From contig JAUQZE010000049.1 of NCBI GenBank assembly GCA_030587365.1, forward strand, positions 1 to 36,065: a stretch of 36,065 nt of DNA, given 5' to 3'. Position 1 is the stretch's first letter. Every line of letters begins with the position of its first letter. A model generated the notes under the pieces. It did no database searches, was not told the origin of the DNA, and was given only the letters and a program-made list of their open reading frames with translations. Origin of the DNA: Candidatus Freyarchaeota archaeon. GTDB lineage: Archaea; Asgardarchaeota; Jordiarchaeia; Jordiarchaeales; Jordiarchaeaceae. The translations under genes and the position numbers were made by a program. This document shows positions 1 through 7,709 of this stretch, one piece after another.

Positions 1-1197
1 CTGGACGAAGCCAACCTGAACAGAGAAGTCCTCAGAGCAGTACTGGAGGAGGCTCAAGACCAGCTAATAGATGAGCTGTGCGGCGGGAAATACGCCAGAA
101 ACCAGGACAGGAAGTTCCGAAGAGCAGGAACCGCCAAGAGAACACTGGTGACCAGGCACGGCACAATAGTGTTCAAGCTGGTCAAGGTGAGGTCGCTGGA
201 GAACGGATCCATACTGAGACCGTTCCTCCTCTACCTAGGATTAGAGCCCAGGAAGAGAGTCGTTGACGACCTGATCTTCGAATGCGCCGAGAGCGCAACC
301 CTGCTCACCTACAGAGACGCCCAAACAGTCATAAGGAACCTCACCAAAGCCGAGGTCCCCAAGAGCAGAATACACTCCTACGTCCAACAGGTAGGAGCCT
401 TCGTAGATCAGGAACGCAGAAAAACGGAAAAACCGAAAACCGACCTGCTCTACGCAGACGGCACCAAGGCCCACGGACTAAACCAGAAAAAGAAGAACGA
501 AATCAACGTTATACTGGGAAAAGACGCGAAAACGGGCGAGAAAAGCCTCTTGGGACTCACAGTGAACCGGGAATGGAGGGAAACCGCAAAACAGGTCAAA
601 ACCCAGGCCGAGATCCTGGTAGCGGACGCGGACAAACCCCTGAGAAGCGCCCTCCTAGACAAAGCCCTGAACTACCAGCTCTGCGTAAACCACTCGGTGA
701 GAGAGGTGAGCATGCACCTGTGGAAAGCCGGCCTACCCAAGAATGAGCGGAGAGAAATCCTCAGGAGGCTGAAGGCGATACTGCACACCTGCCGAAACTC
801 GGCGCTCAAGCACCTGAAGGACGGGGACATCGAAAGGTTGCGGTGGAGGATTAAAAAGACGCTCGCCGACCTTAAGGAGCTGGCAAAGGAACTGTTTGAA
901 GACGGTCTTATGGGCGCGGCGAAGTTCTTGAGGAACTCCGCGAACTACATGGTAACCTTCGCCAGACTGGCTGCGAAGGGGATAGAGGCACCGTACACGA
1001 ACAACCTCATCGAGAGGCTGATGGGGGAGATAGCGAAGAGGGTTAAGAACAAGTGGATGCACTGGAGCACTCAGGGGCTGGAAAACCTGCTAAACATACT
1101 CCTCGTGAGGTACTGCAACGAGCAGCTTTTCAGCGAGATCAAAGAAAAATACTTAAACCAGGGGAACAAGCCACTCATACAGATAACGATAACATAG
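1..1197 (+). CDS. DDE transposase, 5' end cut by window edge
   Basis: The reading frame is open from the first base, so the true start lies outside the window; a GTG at 148 is only an internal codon. The N-terminal part (LCGGKYARN, then RRAGTAKRTLVTRHG) and the C-terminal part (YTNNLIERLMGEIAKRVKNK) have the layout of ISLre2/UPF0236 or ISH6-like transposases; the exact family is uncertain. Candidate catalytic acids, counted from base 1, are D153 (YADGTK), D209 or D211 (VADADK) and E338 (NNLIERL). The C-terminus reads through to a normal stop with no frameshift, so the visible part looks intact. The gene is clearly richer in G and C than its neighbours, which suggests recent transfer. I could not identify a terminal inverted repeat in the 60 bases between its stop and the next gene. 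Confidence 0.8.
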   Translation: MDEANLNREVLRAVLEEAQDQLIDELCGGKYARNQDRKFRRAGTAKRTLVTRHGTIVFKLVKVRSLENGSILRPFLLYLGLEPRKRVVDDLIFECAESATLLTYRDAQTVIRNLTKAEVPKSRIHSYVQQVGAFVDQERRKTEKPKTDLLYADGTKAHGLNQKKKNEINVILGKDAKTGEKSLLGLTVNREWRETAKQVKTQAEILVADADKPLRSALLDKALNYQLCVNHSVREVSMHLWKAGLPKNERREILRRLKAILHTCRNSALKHLKDGDIERLRWRIKKTLADLKELAKELFEDGLMGAAKFLRNSANYMVTFARLAAKGIEAPYTNNLIERLMGEIAKRVKNKWMHWSTQGLENLLNILLVRYCNEQLFSEIKEKYLNQGNKPLIQITIT

Positions 1198-1258
1198 GAG
1201 AAAAAGTTAACCAATAAAAAGACGGCACCGAAAAATTGCTCGATTTGGAGGTTTAAAA

Positions 1259-1585
1259 ATGGAAAAGGAGGAACCAGTGGAGGAAGTCGAAATAATCGAA
1301 GGAGATTACAAGGACCTGATAAAGCGACTATTAGATCCAAGGGCTAAAACCATGTACTCTATCCTGGAACTTATGCTTAAACGTGTTAAGAGTGAACCGA
1401 TCCCCGCCAGCGAGATAAAAGATGAGCTGGGAATTTCGAAACAGGCAGCTACCAACGCTGCACGGAGGCTGGAAGAAACAGGTTTTATAACACGCACAGC
1501 TGAAGGATACGTGGTAAATCAGGGATTTATAATCAACCTACTAATTCAACTAATCGGCGACCTCCTAAGAAAACTGGAACCCTAA
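1259..1585 (+). CDS. Small winged-helix DNA-binding protein
   Basis: This 108-residue protein has an acidic N-terminus (about residues 1-20), then a helix-turn-helix region: a helix ending LMLKRVKSEPIPASEI, the recognition segment LGISKQAATNAARRLEETG, and a short wing (FITRTAEGYVVNQG). This is the MarR/ArsR-like archaeal winged-helix pattern, so a transcription regulator is likely. The C-terminal helix (FIINLLIQLIGDLLRKLEP) is amphipathic and could make a dimer. ATG is preceded by a GGAGGT site ending about 7 bases upstream, which fixes the start. It begins about 60 bases after the transposase stop, but its base composition is that of the host, so it is probably a host gene next to the insertion and not a passenger. 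Its targets are unknown. Confidence 0.75.
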   Translation: MEKEEPVEEVEIIEGDYKDLIKRLLDPRAKTMYSILELMLKRVKSEPIPASEIKDELGISKQAATNAARRLEETGFITRTAEGYVVNQGFIINLLIQLIGDLLRKLEP

Positions 1586-1671
1586 AAGGGTCTAGCAACA
1601 TCATTTGAAAAGCCTTAAAGACACGTTAGCTCTTACCCTCAAAGATTCTTAAAAAAGGATAATAAACACTT

Positions 1672-2781
1672 TTATATGGCGACTTTTTCCAAACCCTTAA
1701 TTATGCTGCGGGTTCCCTTGGTTGATGCCACTTTTTCCAAATCTGACCATATTGCTATTTTTCCCGTTTTCGCAGACAGGTAACACAGAAGAACCACCGC
1801 CACGGCGTTTTTCGCTTCTTCGGGAGTGAAGACCGGCTCTTTGTCCTCAAGCACACATTCCGCGAAATGCTCATCCTCTTTATGGAAAGAAATTATGTAA
1901 TATCCTGGAAATGTATCATGCTCTACTTCGGGGCTAAACCACTGGTGCCTATTTTCACCAGCTTCCTTCGCTGTTGAGAAGATCTGTACCGGCTTTTTCC
2001 AGGAGTGATCCTCCAGAATGGTTCCTTCTGTTCCATAAAATTCAAGTCTGTTATTTGGAGGACTAAATACTGTGTCGCTTACGACGATTTCGCCGATGCA
2101 TCCGCTTTCAAATTTTAGGAAGGTCATGGCGTTGTCCTCGGCTTTGTTCTCGAGTTTTATGACCTGTTTGGCGAGCCAGCAATACGCGGATGCCATGTCT
2201 CCTAGCATCCAGTTTAAAATTGCGAATTTGTGTACCGCCGCATCCATCAAGACTCCGCCGCCTGCTTTTTCTGGTGAACCTTTCCAGTGCTCGGGCTTTG
2301 AGAGGTCAGGAGTCTCATCAACTCCCTCGTAGCCTCTTACGAGAAGGGGTTTTCCTATTAATCCGTCGTCAAGTGTTTTTTTGATGAGCCCGTGGGCTGG
2401 TAGAAAGCGGTGGTTTTCAGCTATCATCAGTTTGACTCCCGCCTTCTTTGCTGCCTTTATCATCTTGTCGCATTCCTCGAGCGTTGGTGCCATGGGTTTC
2501 TCGCAGAGAATGTGCTTGCCGGCTTCGGCGGCAGCTACTGTGGGCTCGGTGTGTAAATGGTGGGGTAGTGTTATGAGGACAGCGTCGATTTCATCGTTTT
2601 TCAGCATGTCTTGATAAGTCTTGCTCACGGTTAGATTGTAGATATCCGCTAATTTTTTGGCGTTTTCATAGTTCGCGTCAAAGGCGGACATCATTTTAAT
2701 CTTCTGTGAAGACCTGAAGGCTGCAGCGTGAAAATGCGCGGCTGTACCGCATCCCAATACTCCGATTCTTACCTGCTTCAA
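1672..2781 (-). CDS. Gfo/Idh/MocA-family NAD(P)-dependent oxidoreductase
   Basis: The 369-residue product starts with a Rossmann fold (RIGVLGCGTAAHFHAAAF) and has the family motif CEKPMAPTLEECDKM with the conserved lysine of EKP, followed by GVKLMIAENHRFLPA. The C-terminal half is the alpha/beta substrate domain (GGGVLMDAAVHKFAILNWML contains the usual D-x3-H segment). Members oxidise or reduce sugars, inositols and related polyols with NAD(P); the substrate cannot be read from sequence. The start is TTG with a strong GAGGAG site 7 bases upstream (complement of 2789-2795), and an AT-rich TATA-like stretch lies further up. No sugar transporter or kinase is beside it, so its pathway is open. 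Confidence 0.88.
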   Translation of the reverse strand: MKQVRIGVLGCGTAAHFHAAAFRSSQKIKMMSAFDANYENAKKLADIYNLTVSKTYQDMLKNDEIDAVLITLPHHLHTEPTVAAAEAGKHILCEKPMAPTLEECDKMIKAAKKAGVKLMIAENHRFLPAHGLIKKTLDDGLIGKPLLVRGYEGVDETPDLSKPEHWKGSPEKAGGGVLMDAAVHKFAILNWMLGDMASAYCWLAKQVIKLENKAEDNAMTFLKFESGCIGEIVVSDTVFSPPNNRLEFYGTEGTILEDHSWKKPVQIFSTAKEAGENRHQWFSPEVEHDTFPGYYIISFHKEDEHFAECVLEDKEPVFTPEEAKNAVAVVLLCYLSAKTGKIAIWSDLEKVASTKGTRSIIKGLEKVAI

Positions 2782-2796
2782 TATTTTTCTCCTCTG

Positions 2797-3185
2797 AAAT
2801 TTTTGGGATAATATTTAGTAAAGTTTTTATTATAATTATAATTTTTAGTGCCCAAAAATGTATTCGTTAAAGAAAACGCTGTCTCTTTTGAAAAGATGGT
2901 TGCAGCTAATTAATGGAGCGTTAAGAATCAAAGCATTGTTCTTTTGGAGTAAACACTTTGCAACGAAGATAGAATAACAAGTCCAATTATTTCAAAGTCT
3001 CATAGAATTTGAGAACCACATGAATAAAAAAAGGAATTTTGAGGGAATTCTTGGGATAGTTGCTGTTTTCTAAGCATCCTCTTCTCAATTTTTTCCTTCA
3101 ATACTTGAGACATAAATGCTTTCGTTTCGGATCGACAGACACCATTCTTGTGTGTGCCTCTATTGGGGTCTACGCTATAGACTAC
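2797..3185. other. Intergenic stretch without a convincing gene
   Basis: About 390 bases between two leftward genes. The right-hand part carries the 3' flank of the DUF998-like gene; the left part, AT-rich around 2815-2845, probably holds the promoter of the oxidoreductase at 1672-2781. A 17-codon plus-strand reading frame begins at ATG 3020 and resembles the first helix of a small membrane protein, but stops interrupt every continuation. I see no RNA gene or clear repeat. Confidence 0.4.
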
Positions 3186-3878
3186 TTAGAGTGACTTCCT
3201 TTTAGCTAACATGTCTATGCCCAGCGGTAAAGCCCATATCAACACTAAAAAGATTAGAACCCATTCAGGAGGGGGTCCAAAAATTGAAACAAGAATACTG
3301 CAAATCAGACCGCCCAGAAAAGAGATATAACCCAACCATTGAACATACTTTGAGAAGAACTTGGCTGAATTATTAGCGTAGCTTAGAACCCCAATCGCTA
3401 TGAAAATTGAAAAGAAGAATATGACAGCGAAAAGCACATGATAGAATCCAGTAGTCTCCGGAAAGGCACCAACACCAATCAAGCCTATACCCGCAATAAT
3501 CCCCATAACAACCCCTATCTTTGCCGTCTGGGTGCTTCCCAGGGGCCTAAGCAACATAGGAAACACGGGAATAGCGAGAGCACCCGAGATGATCATACCA
3601 GTATTAAAGAGGAAGGAGGAAGGACCGACACCGAGATCACTAATGAACTCCTGAAATATGCTATACCCATAATTAGGAAGGGGTATCCAAATTCTGGGTA
3701 CTAGGTTAGTAACATCGAACAAGTGGATTGGGTAAGGTTTCAAAGGGAATCTGGTGTAAAGTAAGGCCGCGCCGAATATACTTACAGCAGTGATGATTAA
3801 CATAGCTAGTAAGAGTATGCCACCAATAGTTAACGGAAGACTAGTCGAACCAGTTTTCTTACGCGTCGTACAAATCAC
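3186..3878 (-). CDS. DUF998-like integral membrane protein
   Basis: This 230-residue protein has about six hydrophobic segments: a helix near residues 17-40, then about 85-110, 118-135, 143-165, 178-200 and 205-222. The stretch FISDLGVGPSSFLFNTGMI, followed by a G-V-GAFPETTG segment and then H on the next helix, matches the DUF998 pattern (serine-aspartate-leucine before the second helix, FPE before the fourth). The function of DUF998 proteins is unknown; they sit in the cytoplasmic membrane. The start codon is GTG within AAAGGTGATTTG, so the ribosome site is poor or the mRNA is nearly leaderless. It is flanked by unrelated genes on the same strand with gaps of more than 150 bases, so it is probably its own transcription unit. 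Confidence 0.7.
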   Translation of the reverse strand: MICTTRKKTGSTSLPLTIGGILLLAMLIITAVSIFGAALLYTRFPLKPYPIHLFDVTNLVPRIWIPLPNYGYSIFQEFISDLGVGPSSFLFNTGMIISGALAIPVFPMLLRPLGSTQTAKIGVVMGIIAGIGLIGVGAFPETTGFYHVLFAVIFFFSIFIAIGVLSYANNSAKFFSKYVQWLGYISFLGGLICSILVSIFGPPPEWVLIFLVLIWALPLGIDMLAKRKSL

Positions 3879-4047
3879 CTTTTATGAAAAATATATGATT
3901 CTAATCTGACTAATACTAAATTATAACTTTTTCTACAAAAAAATTCCCAAATACCAAAAATAGAAGCACCGTTAAAAAACAAAATGTAATGAACTCGGTT
4001 ATTCCTGTTTTTCATGGAATAAAAATGGTTTAGAGTCAAAATATGGG

Positions 4048-4551
4048 CTAGTTGTTGCTCTCTTTTAGTATGTTCTCCTCAATTGCTTCCCTCAATATTT
4101 TTGACATTGCTAGCTTTCGTTTGAGATCTATAGCCACCATCCCATATGTTTTTAACCCTAGGAAGTCCTCTACCTCCTTTGGATTTAGAGCGCCTGGGAG
4201 ATCCTGTTTATTCGCTATGATCTTGAAGGTTGTGCCTGGAACGTTTGCATATTTTTGAACTATCTCCTTGGTTTTCAAAAGGTTTATACGAGTCGAATCG
4301 GTCACTATAAAAATTACTTTGGAACCACGTGTTAAACCTCTCCATAAAAATTGGAACCTATCCTGTCCTGCGATGTCGAAAAGGCTGACCTCGTAGTCGC
4401 CAACAGAGAGAAAACCAAAGTTCAAACCGATGGTCTGTTGGTAATTCTCCACAACCTTATTATCGCTTAGCAACGTAACAATGCTGGTTTTCCCCACGGC
4501 TGGAAGCCCGATAAAAGAGACCTTTGCATGTTGCGTTGGACCACCCACCAT
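4048..4551 (-). CDS. Small GTPase, Arf/Rab-like (Ras superfamily)
   Basis: The 167-residue protein is a single G domain. Visible motifs are the P-loop GLPAVGKTS (residues 15-23), a switch I threonine in QQTIGLNF, DIAGQDRF (G3, the classical Asp-x-x-Gly with the Gln expected for GTP hydrolysis) and NKQD (G4). The G5 position reads VAIDLKRK instead of the usual SAK, a mild departure. It lacks an Arf-type N-terminal amphipathic helix or a C-terminal prenylation cysteine, so any membrane attachment would be indirect. ATG starts at 4551 without a clear ribosome site; AT-rich TATA-like sequence centred about 26 bases upstream suggests a leaderless mRNA. Such proteins are frequent in Asgard archaea and occur in some TACK lineages. 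A roadblock-like protein, the usual type of partner, is encoded 30 kb away. Confidence 0.87.
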   Translation of the reverse strand: MVGGPTQHAKVSFIGLPAVGKTSIVTLLSDNKVVENYQQTIGLNFGFLSVGDYEVSLFDIAGQDRFQFLWRGLTRGSKVIFIVTDSTRINLLKTKEIVQKYANVPGTTFKIIANKQDLPGALNPKEVEDFLGLKTYGMVAIDLKRKLAMSKILREAIEENILKESNN

Positions 4552-4704
4552 GCAAAATGCTGTAAAATAATGGTATTATTTATTATTTTTAAACTTAGTA
4601 TTATTCTTGTAATACCTGTATAATTTGTATCATATTAACCAACAGGAAAATTAATTTCTATGTTCTACCATAGTTAACCTATTTTTAGGAAGAAGGGAGT
4701 GTTT

Positions 4705-6861
4705 GTGACTGTATATGTGAATTTTCATTTTCATCTGAACATGTTCTACGCGGAGTACACGGATGAGGAGGTAATCCGGCGTTTTTCGAACATCTATCGG
4801 GCTTTGTTAGATTTTTTTGACCGTTTTCCGAGGATTAAGGCGGGCTGGGATATTGAGGCTAGCCGGTCTATCGATTTCCTTAAGCGAGTAGCACCGGATG
4901 TTATTACTCGTCTTAGGAAGGGTGTTGAGAAGGGACAGTTTGAAATTTTGTTGGATACCTGGAGTTTTAGTCTTGCTTCTATGCATACGGGGGAGGAGTT
5001 TGATTTTCAGCATAGACTTGCTGTGGAGAATTTGCGTAAGACGTTTAAGCGTGTTTCTGGGGGGTATTTTTCGCAGGAATGCGCTTATCATTCTGCTCTG
5101 CCTATTCTTCTCCGGAGGAACGGTGTGGAGTATTTTGTGATTCAGATGTCTGCAGTACGTAATTGTTTGAAGGATGTTTCTGATCTTGATTATAGGATGC
5201 ATGAGTTGGTGGCCTTTGATGGTACTACTACTATTCCTTGTGTTATGTTTGTTACCGGTGTTGTTGAGGATCCTGTTGCTAAGATTAAAGATATGAAGGA
5301 CAGCGAGTTTGGCGACATTCTGGTTGTTATTATGGAAGATGCTGAAGTGTTGCGGACAGATGTTCTGGAGGGTTACATAAGGGAGCTTGAGAAGCTAAAC
5401 TATGTGAAGTATACGCTCTGTAGCGATTTTGTACGAGATGCTAAAGTAGGAAAGCGATTAGCTGTTCATGATTTGACGTGGGTTCCTGGTCCTTATGATC
5501 ATATGCTTTGGGTTAGGGATCCTTGGGATCAGCATTTATGGACTTTGAATGAAAATGTCAGACAGGATATTCGTAAAGCGGAGTTCTGGATAAACAGGGT
5601 TGAAAGTGAAGGGATTGATGTAGGCAGGGAGCGGAGTGAATTGGAGGAGGCAAAGAGGTGGCTTCTTTTGGGTCAGAACTCTGATAAGTTGGGTTGGGAT
5701 CCCTGTGCTTATAAGAGGCTTCAGGGAGAATACGAGTATCGTTACGCTTCTGAGGTCGCTAATATCGCTGGTGCGGTTGCTAGTGAAAAGGTTTTTTCTA
5801 GAATGAGTTTTGATTTCTCAGAGAATTCTATCAAAAAATACTTAGTTTTTAATTATCATCCGTATGAGGTTCTTAAGATGCCATTAAATATAGGGATTAG
5901 GTTGGAGGATCGGGTTTTGAGGATGGAGGAGGTTGTTTTACAAGTTAATGGAAAAACGGTTCCTTCAGATTTCACCAGTTTCAAGCTCCATTACGATGGG
6001 ACACTGAATGAGGGGAACCTAGTTCTTGTTGGCGGCTTGAAGCCGGAGGAGATTGTCAACGTTCAAATCGTTAAGGGTGAACCCAAAGTTGGGGGTGGCG
6101 AGGCGTTCTCTGTCTCTGAAAAAGTTTTGGGTAATGAGTTAATTGAGTTGCAGTTTGAGAATGGAGTTCCTTTGCGAATAATTGATAAGTCTAAAGGTTT
6201 GGTTTACGGTGAGGAGGGGCGTCCCTTCTTGGAGCCTGTAGCTTCTTTTCTTGATGAGAATTCTTTGGAAGCCTCTCCTTCAGTAGAGGTATCAAATAGG
6301 GGAGATAGGGGCGTTTTTGCTGAGGTTAAATATACTCGAATGCTTACCAACAGTTCTAGTATATCCACGAGATTCAGGGTTTATAGGGGGTTACCTCTGT
6401 TGGAGGTGGAGTCTCAGATTGACGTAAAGGGTAACCACATTGGACGGATTGAACCTCTGAATATAAGACCAGGTATAGATAGACCGAGGAAGCTTTGGAG
6501 AGATTTAGGAGGCCACCTTGTCCCGTTGGAAATTAGAGACGACAGGAAGTTTCATCCCCTGGTTAATGATTGGGTAGCTTTATCAGATGGGGAAAAGGGT
6601 TTGATTGTGGCGGGGGATGGTAAGGTTCGATCATTCAAGGAGATTAGGGATGATGAGAAAGAGATTAGCCTGTTTAAAGCGGAGTCTACCTATGCAACGG
6701 ACCCTATGGAAGCTTTTCGAGGAGTTTACCCCCTGAAGTGTATTTTAGTGCCTTTCTCAGGAAGACTTCCAGAGAAATACGTATCCTTGGCTAGATGCTA
6801 TACCATGTCACCGGGAATTGTGGGTATGACGCAATATGAGGGTTTCAGAAAAGTGGTGTAA
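4705..6861 (+). CDS. GH57-type glycoside hydrolase with GH38-like C-terminal domain
   Basis: The 718-residue product begins VNFHFHLNMFY, which fits the HxH motif of family-57 hydrolases. GYFSQECAYHS (E125) fits the nucleophile region, and VVIMEDAEVL (D212) fits the DAE motif that holds the acid/base. Residues about 1-330 form the barrel and helical part. Residues about 370-715 look like the beta-sandwich of alpha-mannosidases (LVFNYHPYEVLKMPL, then GNELIELQFENGVPLRIIDK), so the protein may act on alpha-linked glucans or mannosides. No signal peptide is present, so it acts inside the cell. A GTG at 4699 is in frame, but GTG 4705 lies at a better distance from the GAAGGGAG site ending at 4699. 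The fused trehalose synthase 850 bases downstream suggests shared carbohydrate metabolism, which is inference. Confidence 0.75.
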   Translation: MTVYVNFHFHLNMFYAEYTDEEVIRRFSNIYRALLDFFDRFPRIKAGWDIEASRSIDFLKRVAPDVITRLRKGVEKGQFEILLDTWSFSLASMHTGEEFDFQHRLAVENLRKTFKRVSGGYFSQECAYHSALPILLRRNGVEYFVIQMSAVRNCLKDVSDLDYRMHELVAFDGTTTIPCVMFVTGVVEDPVAKIKDMKDSEFGDILVVIMEDAEVLRTDVLEGYIRELEKLNYVKYTLCSDFVRDAKVGKRLAVHDLTWVPGPYDHMLWVRDPWDQHLWTLNENVRQDIRKAEFWINRVESEGIDVGRERSELEEAKRWLLLGQNSDKLGWDPCAYKRLQGEYEYRYASEVANIAGAVASEKVFSRMSFDFSENSIKKYLVFNYHPYEVLKMPLNIGIRLEDRVLRMEEVVLQVNGKTVPSDFTSFKLHYDGTLNEGNLVLVGGLKPEEIVNVQIVKGEPKVGGGEAFSVSEKVLGNELIELQFENGVPLRIIDKSKGLVYGEEGRPFLEPVASFLDENSLEASPSVEVSNRGDRGVFAEVKYTRMLTNSSSISTRFRVYRGLPLLEVESQIDVKGNHIGRIEPLNIRPGIDRPRKLWRDLGGHLVPLEIRDDRKFHPLVNDWVALSDGEKGLIVAGDGKVRSFKEIRDDEKEISLFKAESTYATDPMEAFRGVYPLKCILVPFSGRLPEKYVSLARCYTMSPGIVGMTQYEGFRKVV

Positions 6862-6967
6862 ACGACATAATATGCTGAAGTTTTCTAAGGCAAGTTTTTA
6901 AAGCTTAAATTTGATTGTAGAATAAAGAGGAGAACAAATACGTTTTGTTTGGTTGAGGGTATGGTTT

Positions 6968-7564
6968 ATGAAAAATGAAAAGATAATTAGAAGTCCAGAT
7001 ACTGAAAGGAAGAATAGAGTTCCTCCGGGTCAAAGAGTTACGGAAAAATGGCCAGTTCTTCAATACGGAGGAGTACCCAATATTGATGTTTCTAAGTGGA
7101 CGTTTAGAATTTGGGGTTTAGTGAAAGAAGAAAGAGAGCTTAATTTTGACAAATTCATATCGCTTCCAAAGATTAAAGTGTTTTCTGATGTTCACTGTGT
7201 TACCAGTTGGTCAAAACTTGATAATCTCTGGGAGGGTGTAAGTACAAGCGTTATAAAAGAACTTGTTGACATACGTCCAAAAGCTAAATTCGTTATGGTG
7301 CATTCGGTCGGAGATTTCACAACAAATCTATCTCTTGATGATTTCTTTCAACCAGATGTCTTATTCGCTGTTAAACACAATAATGAGATGTTGACACCAC
7401 AGCATGGCTATCCGGTAAGGCTTGTAGTTCCAAGGCTTTATTTCTGGAAAAGCGCCAAATGGGTTGTGGGTGTTGAGTTTATGGAAAAGGATAAGAGGGG
7501 CTTCTGGGAATCAAGCGGATACCACAACCACGGTGATCCATGGAAAGAAGAGAGGTATGGCTAG
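6968..7564 (+). CDS. Sulfite-oxidase-fold molybdopterin-dependent oxidoreductase
   Basis: This 198-residue protein is the catalytic domain of the sulfite oxidase/YedY family. SDVHCVTSWSKLDNLWEG contains the cysteine that ligates molybdenum (C77), and YPVRLVVPRLYFWKSAKWV is the cofactor-binding segment near the C-terminus. It has no twin-arginine or other signal peptide and no haem or dimerisation domain, so it is a minimal cytoplasmic form; its electron partner and substrate are unknown. The ending SSGYHNHGDPWKEERYG is typical of the short archaeal and bacterial branch. TTG 6953 is in frame, but ATG 6968 has GAGGG 8 bases upstream and is preferred. No cofactor-synthesis gene lies nearby. Confidence 0.85.
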   Translation: MKNEKIIRSPDTERKNRVPPGQRVTEKWPVLQYGGVPNIDVSKWTFRIWGLVKEERELNFDKFISLPKIKVFSDVHCVTSWSKLDNLWEGVSTSVIKELVDIRPKAKFVMVHSVGDFTTNLSLDDFFQPDVLFAVKHNNEMLTPQHGYPVRLVVPRLYFWKSAKWVVGVEFMEKDKRGFWESSGYHNHGDPWKEERYG

Positions 7565-7678
7565 CTAGCTACTGATTGTAAATAAACCTTCATCTACCAG
7601 GGTTTTTCTAGTTGACGTGTAGGCCACGAGACAAATTCTGGTTCCGCAAGACTTCGAAAACACACTAAAGGTGATTTT

Positions 7679-7688
7679 GTTTATATAG
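7679..7688 (+). promoter_or_regulatory. TATA box for the trehalose synthase/phosphatase gene
   Basis: The sequence GTTTATATAG is centred about 26 bases before the GTG at 7710, the normal distance from an archaeal TATA box to the transcription start. No ribosome site lies before that GTG, so the mRNA probably begins at or within a base or two of the start codon (leaderless). This is inferred from spacing. Confidence 0.55.
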
Positions 7689-7709
7689 AGCATAATTCAA
7701 TAGAATTGT

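Noticed and set aside
241..1340. Long minus-strand reading frames antisense to the transposase
   Set aside because: They are shadows caused by the high GC content of the transposase gene and have no protein-like pattern.
3020..3180. Remnant of a second small membrane protein gene
   Set aside because: A 17-codon start-like frame followed by hydrophobic residues in another frame is suggestive, but stops and short length make it unsupported.
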